Under the pieces are notes generated by a model, which had not been told where the DNA came from, searched no databases, and worked only from the letters and a program-made list of their open reading frames with translations. A DNA stretch of 64,000 nt, taken from Cyanoderma ruficeps (Eukaryota > Chordata > Aves > Passeriformes > Timaliidae). Numbering within the stretch: the first letter of the stretch is position 1; each line of letters begins with the position of its first letter. Of the stretch, positions 56,761 through 64,000 are shown piece after piece. The position numbers and the translations under genes are program-made. The DNA lies in assembly GCA_008694505.1 (NCBI GenBank), contig VZDJ01000223.1:4394229-4458228 (forward strand), read 5' to 3'.

Positions 56761-56994
56761 GACCACGGGAAGGAAAGGAGGAATTTCCCAACAGGAAAAT
56801 CAGCTCCTAACCCCACTCAGGAATCCCCAATGGAAGCAGAACATGGGCAGGAAAGGAAGAATTTCCCAACGGGAAAATCAGCTCCTAACCCCACTCAGGA
56901 ATCCCCAATGGAAGCAGAACACGGGCAGGAAAGGAAGAATTTCCCAACGGGAAGATCAGCTCCTAACCCCACTCAGGAATCCCCAATGGCTCCA
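56761..56994 (+). repeat. 78-bp tandem repeat x 3
   Basis: Units start at 56761, 56839 and 56917, the second and third nearly identical. The period is 26 codons and two plus frames stay open through it (190 and 144 codons). The predicted repeat is hydrophilic and proline-rich with no known match. A coding role is not supported by a start context or by flanking exons. Confidence 0.95.
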
Positions 56995-57829
56995 TCCCAA
57001 CCCTGTGCTGCTGATGGGCTCCATCCTCCCGTGTCACCTCCCCCAGCTCCTGCTCCCAGCCAAAATCCACCTTCCCCCGTTTGGAAAAAGCGCCAAATTC
57101 ACCTCCTGGCAAACGAAACAAAGGGGCTTGGCGCTAATGAAAGCGATTAGAAATTAAATTTTAAACCCCACAGGTGGCTGCTGGATCCCTGGTTTGTTTT
57201 TTTGGTTTTTTTTTTTGCACCGAAGGGTGGGGAATGACACCCTGCACAAACACAAAGTGAATTTAGCCGCCGCAAGCTCCCAACAGTCTGGCTTTTCTTG
57301 GCATTCCTCCCTCCCTGCCCTGGCTTCTTCTCCCCTTTATATTTGAAGCAGCAGCTCCTTTATTTCTGTCCATATTGGTACCTTATGCTCGCTGCAAATA
57401 CAGCAGACTCGACTCCAGCCTTCCCAGATCCTTTTTTTTTTTTCCCCCCACCAAGATTTTTTAAGGAGAAAAGGTCAGAGTATTCCAGTGAACTGACGCA
57501 CTCTCGTCTAATTTATACAGCAAGAAGCTTAAAATTGTGCGTCATTTGACCATTTTCCATTTGTTCATGCTGAGATTAAGAGATGGGCTTATTGTTGAGC
57601 TGATAGTCGAAATTACAACTAAGAGGGGGGAAAAAAAAAAGGAAAAAAAAAAAGGGTTAGAGGGGATCAGTAGCTGCAGCTGGGCTGGGATTTACAGCTG
57701 CCCAGTCATGGCAGTGGAAATTAGAAAACTTGAAAAAAGCAGTTTTGGGGAGGGAGTGGGAGGAGCCGGGCGAGTAATTAACCGTTTCGAAGGTGGATGT
57801 TTCCAAATAAAAGGCGGCAGCCAGGGAGC
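56995..57829. other. unassigned sequence
   Basis: Includes T runs near 57198-57216 and 57431-57442 and an A-rich run at 57629-57652. No gene is recognised. Confidence 0.4.
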
Positions 57830-57990
57830 TCGGAGAGTTCCTTTAATTGCTGAAAAAACATCGGTGACCAGGGAGGGGAGGGGTAAAAAACCCAGCAGCG
57901 ACCTCAGGAATCAGCTGGAATAAAGGATTTTATTGAGGACTCTGCACCTCTCACAGGGCAAGGGTTCCACCCCCACCAAAGCTCCCTTCC
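57830..57990 (-). mobile_element. possible LTR 3' end
   Basis: On the minus strand, AATAAA is followed by CCTTTATTCCAGCTG and a GAGGTCGCTGCTGGGTT-like tract, which resembles the R/U5 layout of the other LTRs. I see no second copy in the window and cannot define the ends. Confidence 0.25.
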
Positions 57991-58180
57991 CTCAGGTGCC
58001 TCTCCAGCTTTTTTTCCCCAATAAATTGGATGTTTTCACCACAGAAATCACGAATTTCACGTGGAATATTCCCCGGTTTTGCAGCAGGGCAGGCGAGTCC
58101 AGTTAAAAACGGGAGCTGGTCGCTGTTTGGTCACCGTTTATCCCAAGAGGTTTTTGTGGTGTTCTCTGCACTGCCAGACC

Positions 58181-58712
58181 CTGCCCTGAGAAATCCAGCT
58201 GGGTTTTGGTGGAACCACGGAAATTTCCACAGGAAATGGCTCGGCTCCTGTTTTAAAATTGAAATTTTGAAAGAATTAAAATCCGGATTTAAAAATCTGG
58301 ATCGGCAAAATGTCGGGTTCTTCCAAACCGGGAAATCCATGAGGATTCTCACAGTTGTGATTTCTTCTCATATTCTTTCCTGTGTGCTCCATGAATCCCA
58401 AATTGATTTATCCCAAATAAATCCATATTTCAATCTGCCCTGAGAAATCCAGCTGGGTTTTGGTGGAACCACGGAAATTTCCACAGGAAATGGCTCGGCT
58501 CAGTTGTTAAAAATTGAAATTTTTAAAAAATTAAAAATTTTTAAAGATTTTTTAAACCTGGATCGGCAAAATGCCGGGGTCTTCCAAACTGGGAAATCCA
58601 CGAGGATTCTCACAGTTCTGATTTCTTCTCATATTCTATCCTGTGTGCTCCATGAATCCCAAATTGGTTTATCCCAAAATGATTGATTTATCCCAAATAA
58701 ATCCGTATTTCC
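58181..58712 (+). repeat. tandem duplication, 254-bp unit x 2
   Basis: CTGCCCTGAGAAATCCAGCT starts both units (58181 and 58435). The first ~70 bases are identical. The middle A/T-rich part has diverged, and the second unit is about 25 bases longer through extra AAATTTTT and a repeated TTTATCCCAAA segment. The unit is not a family I recognise. Confidence 0.95.
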
Positions 58713-59780
58713 ACGATGATGGCGAGAAGGGGAACGGCCCTGCCGAGGTTTTCTTGGAAGAGCTGCTGCTATCTATAGGATTTTCCATTTTCATCGAGGA
58801 TATTTGCAGACGGATGGCTTTTCTAGGGAGGCGAAAAGAACAACGTTGCCATCCCAATCATGCATTTCCATCTGTGGCCAATCCCTAACGCCCCAAAATT
58901 CTCCTCAGACTAAATTTATGGATTTTTTTTTTACCACAAGCAGCCTCCTTCCCTGGTGGAAAAGAACCCGAGAAATCTCACGTTCTTTGACTTTGCAAAC
59001 GCTCAAAAAAAAAAAAAGGTGAAAACACACAAAGTTCTGGTGCCAAATCCAGCTTGGGACAGCCAGGGCAGTTATTCTGCTTGTTTAGAGGAAGATTGAT
59101 GGTGAAACATCCATTAACAAACTTTATAACTGCGAAAAATACGTGACATTTTCCAGAGCTGTGTCATTCCTGTGTGGGAGAACCAGGAAAATAGGAAAAT
59201 GTGGCTGCAGGAGGGAGCAGAGCGGCAGCTCAAACACCAGGGAGCTAAACCAGGTCCCCTCAGCAGGAGGTTGCCAAAACAAGAGCCACGAGGCCAAGCT
59301 GAAAAAGCAAATAAATTCAATATTGTTTCAAAACCTGTCAGGAAAGGATCAGTCTGTAGTTCCACCTCCTGCTCGTGGAGTTTTGTGGGACCAGCCACGA
59401 TTTTCTCCTTTTCCCTCACGAGCTCTCCCTCAGCTCTGGTTTGAGAGGCTGCAAATTTTCCAGGAAATACCTGGATCAAGGCGGATGATATTAAATTTTT
59501 TCTATTTTAATATAAAAATATTTTTATTAAAATATAAAAGTATTTGATAATATTTAAATAAAATATTTTAATAAGCTAATAAAATATTTTAATCGGTTTA
59601 TAAAAGATCAGCTGTTATTTGCCTCCACTCGTGACAATCTGACAGGGCTGAGACAGGAATGCCAGAAATTCTGGGAATACCTGGATTTATACGAATGAAA
59701 TTTCAATTGGGATTAAAATTTGAATCTTCAGGATGCAGTGCCCAAACCTGGCTGTGAGATCTGAGCGTGACATCACAAAG
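58713..59780. other. unassigned, ending in AT-rich DNA
   Basis: No gene is recognised. 59487-59605 is almost entirely A/T (AAAATATTTT and similar palindromic runs). Confidence 0.4.
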
Positions 59781-60178
59781 GAATGGGATTTCATCCTGAA
59801 TTCCAATGCAAAAGAATGGGATTTCATTCTGAATCCCAGATCAAAGCAGTGGGATTTCATTTTGAATCCCAATCTAGAGAAATGGGATTTCATTTTGAAT
59901 CCCAGCCCAGGGGAATGGGATTTCCCTCTGAATCCCAATCCAGAGGAACGGGATTTTGTTCTCAATCCCAGTGCAAAGAAATAGGATTTCGTTGTAAATC
60001 CCAATGCAAAAGAATGGGATTTCATTCTGAATCCAAATCCACAGGAATGGGATTTCATCCTCAATTCCAATTCAGAGAAATGGGATTTCACTCTGAATCC
60101 CAATCCAGAGAACTGGAGTTTCACTCTGAATCCCAATCCGAGGAACAGGATTTCACTCTGAATCCCAATCCAAGGGAA
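59781..60178 (+). repeat. 33-bp minisatellite x 12, frame-preserving
   Basis: About 12 units of the type GAATGGGATTTCATTCTGAA + TCCCAATCCAGAG. The period is 11 codons. Open frames run through the array on both strands (154 codons plus, 194 codons minus) with 11-residue repeats. Substitutions fall in all codon positions as far as I can judge, so selection on a protein is not evident. No start context, splice sites or domain supports a gene. Confidence 0.95.
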
Positions 60179-63100
60179 CACACCCACAGCAAACATCTGA
60201 CAACCTCCCAACCTCCAGGACACGGAGGGAATTTTATCCCAGTTTGAAGTGACAACACGAGACGGGCACAAATCATTACTGCTTAATTAAACAACGAATT
60301 ATAATAAACTAAAAACTGATCTCGGGGAGCATTTTCCTCCTGGAGTCCTCCCGGTGCTGACAGAGGAAGGAATTGAATCCAGGTGTCTCCAGCATCCCCA
60401 GGGTTGGACCACCTCTATTCCACCCCAAAAATGTGCTGGGACCTCTCCTGAAAGCCACATGTGGAGCGATTTTATTTCTACTCCAGAAGCACAGGTGGAA
60501 CAACAAGGAAATGAGGCAACACCAAAAGAGGATAAAAAAAGAGAAAATGAGAAAGGTCCTCAACCAGCAGCACAGATAAACCTGCATCTGTCCAAAGCTG
60601 CTTTTTCCAACCTGGAGAGGCCGGCAGCATCTCTATCCTCGTGTTTATTCCCATCACCAGGCCAATTTCCAAACCTTCTGTCAGATAAAAACAAACAAAC
60701 AAACAAACAAACAAACAAAAAACCAAAAAAAACTTCCAGGGAGCTTAAGAGGAAAATGCATTTATAGCCCTGGCTGCACCAAGGCAAAGCAGATAAAGTT
60801 CAGCCCGTGGAGGTTTCAGATGTAATTCTGACATGAGACACACTGTGCCAATTTTCCAGCCCCAGCAAACGTATTAAATGTCATTGTCTTTCTAAGAAGA
60901 AAGGATCTATTCTATTTTCTTTCTTTTTTTTTTTTTTTATTTTTTTATTGACTGAGGAAGATTAAAGGTAATCTCCCTAAATCCTCAACCACCCCACAGG
61001 ATACGGGGTTGTTTTTTTTTGGACGTGGCTGTGTCATTCAGAATATCACTTGGGTGATCCCTCCCTGCTTCTTTTTGTCCCTTCAAAACCTCCCCTAAAT
61101 CCCAACCCTCTGTTTCTGTCACCCACTTCAAATCTGCCTTTCAACCCAGGGTGGCCACAGCCTTCAAATTTAACTTTAAAACGCTCCAGAAAGGCCAAAA
61201 TGGAAGGGGGTTTCCTTCCTGCTTGGGCTGCTGGATGAAAAGCCAAGTTCAGCTTTGCCAGGATGGATTCATTTCCCTGCTCCCCCTCTGCTCTCTCTCT
61301 CCTGTTATTTTAAAAAAATAAATGAATCAAAATCAAACTCAGCCCCCCCGAACAAACAGGTGGGGAAAAAAATAGAAGGAAAAAAAAACAAAAAACCACT
61401 AAAGAAAACCTCTTTGGCTTGGTGAAATCCAGTTTTTTTATCTGAAGATAAAAGGTGCTGGAAACGTCAGGGTCAGGTGGCAGCCGGGGGAATTCCGGAG
61501 GGGAATTCACTGCCCGTGTGATCATCTGTCCAAAAGGAGGTGGCAACCGTGGGGTTTGTGCCAAATCAAGATTATTTCAGGCCTGGAGTTGCTGGGGACG
61601 AGTCACAAACCACAGCAGAGCCCTGCTGAGAGCCCAGATTAACCCAAGGAAAAGAGATTTTCCCTGTCCCAGGAACACCCCTGGGGACTCCTCTGGAATT
61701 TGGGGCCCAGAAAACTCTCAGAGGTCTCTTGTTCCCCTAAAATCTCATTTTCTGCTCCCTCCTGCTCTGCTGGCTTTGGGGTTGGGTGGAGAGCAGCAGT
61801 GAAATGGGAGCTGGGGGAGAGATTTTCAGCTCCAGAGGGACATTCCCACCTGGCCAGAGGCACCTGTCGGGGGGATTTGGGGCTGAGGACAAAGCTTCAC
61901 CCCAGGACAGTCACCTGCCCTCGTCCCATCACGGATTTAAAGGCTCAAGGTGGATTTGGGAGAAGCCCAGGCCAGGCTCAGCCTCTGCCAGGATGAATCT
62001 GCCACAAAATGAAACCAAAAAAGCCTCACAAAACCAGAGTGTCCCCAGCAACAACCAAAATGGCAAAAAGTTACAACAGCAGGGGAAAAAAACCCCTCCA
62101 AGGCAGGGGGTCTGAACCCCTTGGAGCTGAAATCTTGGCCTTTTGCACCAGTTTTTCTTTGAAGAGAAATCCCAGCAATTATTTCCAAGCTCTTAAATTG
62201 ACCAGGAGGGAGAAACTCTGGAGGAAAAGGGTTTGTTTTTCCCAGGATTTTCTCATTTAAAGGGATTCAATCCCATCGACCTGTGCCATCCATCAAGGCA
62301 CCATTGTTCCCTAATAATTTTTTTCTTAATAAAAGAGCAAATTTTGGATGCACAGATCATATTAAAAGGAAGGGTTTCAAAGCAGGAGGAAATTTAACCC
62401 AAATTTTGCCCTCCCACCTCGACCACGAAAAGTCATTCCTGAGAGTTTCAGGTGAAATCTGAATTCCTGAACTCAGCTCTGAATTTTTCCCCAAGTGCCC
62501 AGAAATTCCTCTTCGGACAGGTGGGGTGTTTACCTGGGTGAGCACGGCACAATTACTCCAGGGTTCTAATTAGGAATTAATGAGGAATTAATGACTCCAG
62601 GGCTCCTAAAGCAGTGACAATGCCACGGTTTGGGAGCTTGGCACCAAACCCAGGCACCGCCCTCAACAAAAATCCCCCAGAGCCGGCTCAGATAATTTCA
62701 CCCAGCACGCCACCAAGCCACTTTTGATGATTTAATTGGAAATGATGTTTAATTGGAGGCTGGTTCTGTAATTACCATTAAAGCCAAATGTCCCTTTTGC
62801 TTTCTGAGCCTTTTGCTAATGGTGTTCCCTTGGACTCCTGGCTTTTTATCAGCTGGGTTTTCGTGAGGGCCCAATTTGATGTTCCCAGGTATTTCGAACA
62901 GAACACGCTGTTCAACTGTTCAAAAGTAATTTTTATTATTAGAAATAGCGTTGAAAACACTCTGTGACCTTTTTTTTTGGTGGTTGTTCGAGAATTAGAG
63001 GCTGCAAATTCTCTGAATCTGGTATTATTCATCAATTCTTAAAACTTTAAAAAGACGAGAGATGTTTAAGGGGAAACTGGGTTTTGCTTCCAAGGTGGTT

Positions 63101-63221
63101 TTTGGCTCCAAAATTCGGCGTCTTCTGCTCTGACCCATCCCTGTGTCGCATCAAAACCCAGCCACAGCTTCGTGTCACCCCCAGGAGGGGCAGGGAAAAG
63201 GAAATCCCTGAAGATTTGGGG
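60179..63221. other. unassigned sequence with simple repeats
   Basis: (AAAC)n at 60686-60718 and T runs at 60921-60945 and 61010-61020. No gene is recognised. 62565-62592 holds three closely spaced TAATTA/TTAATGA motifs. Confidence 0.4.
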
Positions 63222-63315
63222 GAATCCTAAAATATCCTGAGCTGGGAGGGACCCACAGGGATCATCAAGGTCCAACTCATGCACAGGACGTCCCCCAAAT
63301 CCCAGCAGCTCTTGG
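63222..63315 (-). mobile_element. CR1 LINE 3' end fragment
   Basis: 'ATCCTGAGCTGGGAGGGACC' with 'CACAGGGATCATCAAGGTCC' and 'ATGCACAGGACGTCCCCCAA' is the minus-strand CR1 3' terminus, about 95 bases. Confidence 0.9.
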
Positions 63316-64000
63316 AAAAGGGGCCTCACCTCACCAAAATTAATAATGCCTCACCTCCCTGAATGTTTTTGGTAATAATAATTGCTGCCAGCCTGGAGGA
63401 GAAGAATTCTCCTCTGTGTGTTTTAGCTGCAGACTAGCAGTGGAAGGTGGGAAAATTCACTTTATTTCCCTTATTTCCCATCCCAGTCCTGGCACTGGGG
63501 GTGGATAAATGTGAGATTTCTCTCCTTGCTGCATCAGAACCTTCGCTTTTCTCAAACAGGGAATTGGTTTTTCCACTGAGCCGGGGTCCAGAGGAGCACA
63601 GGGAGAGGGGAAGGATTAAATCCCAAGGGGAGGTGCAGGGAGGAAAATCCCCTCAACATTTGCATTCCATCCTGCACTGGTGGCCGCGAAATTCCCTTAA
63701 TTCGTCCTCTCCTGGTGCCCAGCCCCTCACCTCTGCTAAAACCCACAGAGGAATCGTCATCAGGAGCATTTCAAAATTAAATGCCTGTCTCCAAAATTAA
63801 ATCCAGAGCAATTCCTGCGTTTCCTGCTGCATCCCATGGATTTCCAGGGCACCTCCAGAGCTCCAGGCCTGAGTTTTTCACAGCCCACCTGAGCTGGTGC
63901 CTCGTGGCTTTTCTTCCCTCCAAACTCTTCACTTCCAAGTTGGATTTCTTGCCTCATCCCCGTATTTGCCCTCCCAGATTATTTTGGCAGCCTGAGTCCA
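63316..64000. other. unassigned sequence
   Basis: No recognised gene or repeat up to the window end. Confidence 0.4.

Overview
This window looks like nuclear DNA of a bird, most likely a songbird. The evidence is the repeat content. At least a dozen truncated copies carry the 3' end of a CR1 (chicken repeat 1) LINE, with its conserved 'TTGGAAGGGACC' block and octamer-like 'ATTCTATG' tail. Many solo long terminal repeats (LTRs) of endogenous retroviruses lie among them. I see no mammalian-type SINEs, and minisatellites are abundant. Nothing suggests a prokaryote, a plasmid or a virus genome.

I could not support any protein-coding gene, tRNA or rRNA. Every open frame is short, and the longest either cross the N gap, cross a repeat array, or lie antisense in LTR sequence. 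The window is therefore best read as intergenic or large-intron DNA. The only promoter-like base composition is a CpG cluster near 31.76-32.19 kb, with a smaller one near 16.68-16.82 kb.

Region by region. At 1-8 kb there are CR1 scraps, an LTR copy cut off exactly at a single N (1842), a minus-strand LTR (5.7-6.1 kb), one arm of a 300-bp inverted repeat (6.7 kb) and a complete solo LTR (7.67-8.12 kb). At 8-16 kb there is mostly single-copy sequence, a 51-bp exact duplication, the second inverted-repeat arm (11.77 kb), a minus-strand LTR (12.13-12.72 kb), and a plus-strand LTR of the same family sitting inside a CR1 (15.7-16.3 kb). At 16-25 kb there is a 4 x 152-bp array carrying an inserted LTR with a 6-bp target duplication, an LTR followed by a primer-binding-site-like sequence (20.16 kb), a 204-bp duplication, and a second copy of the 7.67-kb LTR (23.9-24.4 kb). 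At 25-42 kb there is largely unassigned sequence, an LTR plus retroviral leader (29.6-30.5 kb), the CpG cluster, a 21-bp array, CR1 copies and a 20-bp minisatellite (38 kb). At 42-51 kb there is a 460-bp duplicated block (42.2 and 48.35 kb), an inverted rearranged copy of the 29.6-kb LTR and leader (43.8-44.55 kb), a triplicated 245-bp unit and another LTR (50.6 kb). At 51-64 kb there is a 16-bp x 31 minisatellite, a 509-bp assembly gap, a 78-bp x 3 array, a 254-bp tandem duplication, a 33-bp x 12 array that keeps an open frame, and a last CR1.

No gene network can be described. What the window records is a history of insertion, nesting, tandem duplication and inverted duplication of transposable elements. 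I did not find a convincing new biological system. The most informative items are the nested and target-duplicated LTRs, the near-identical LTR pair, the inverted repeat, the 42/48-kb duplication interrupted by an N, and the frame-preserving 33-bp array. Repeat family names are given only at the level the sequence supports. All identities are by eye.
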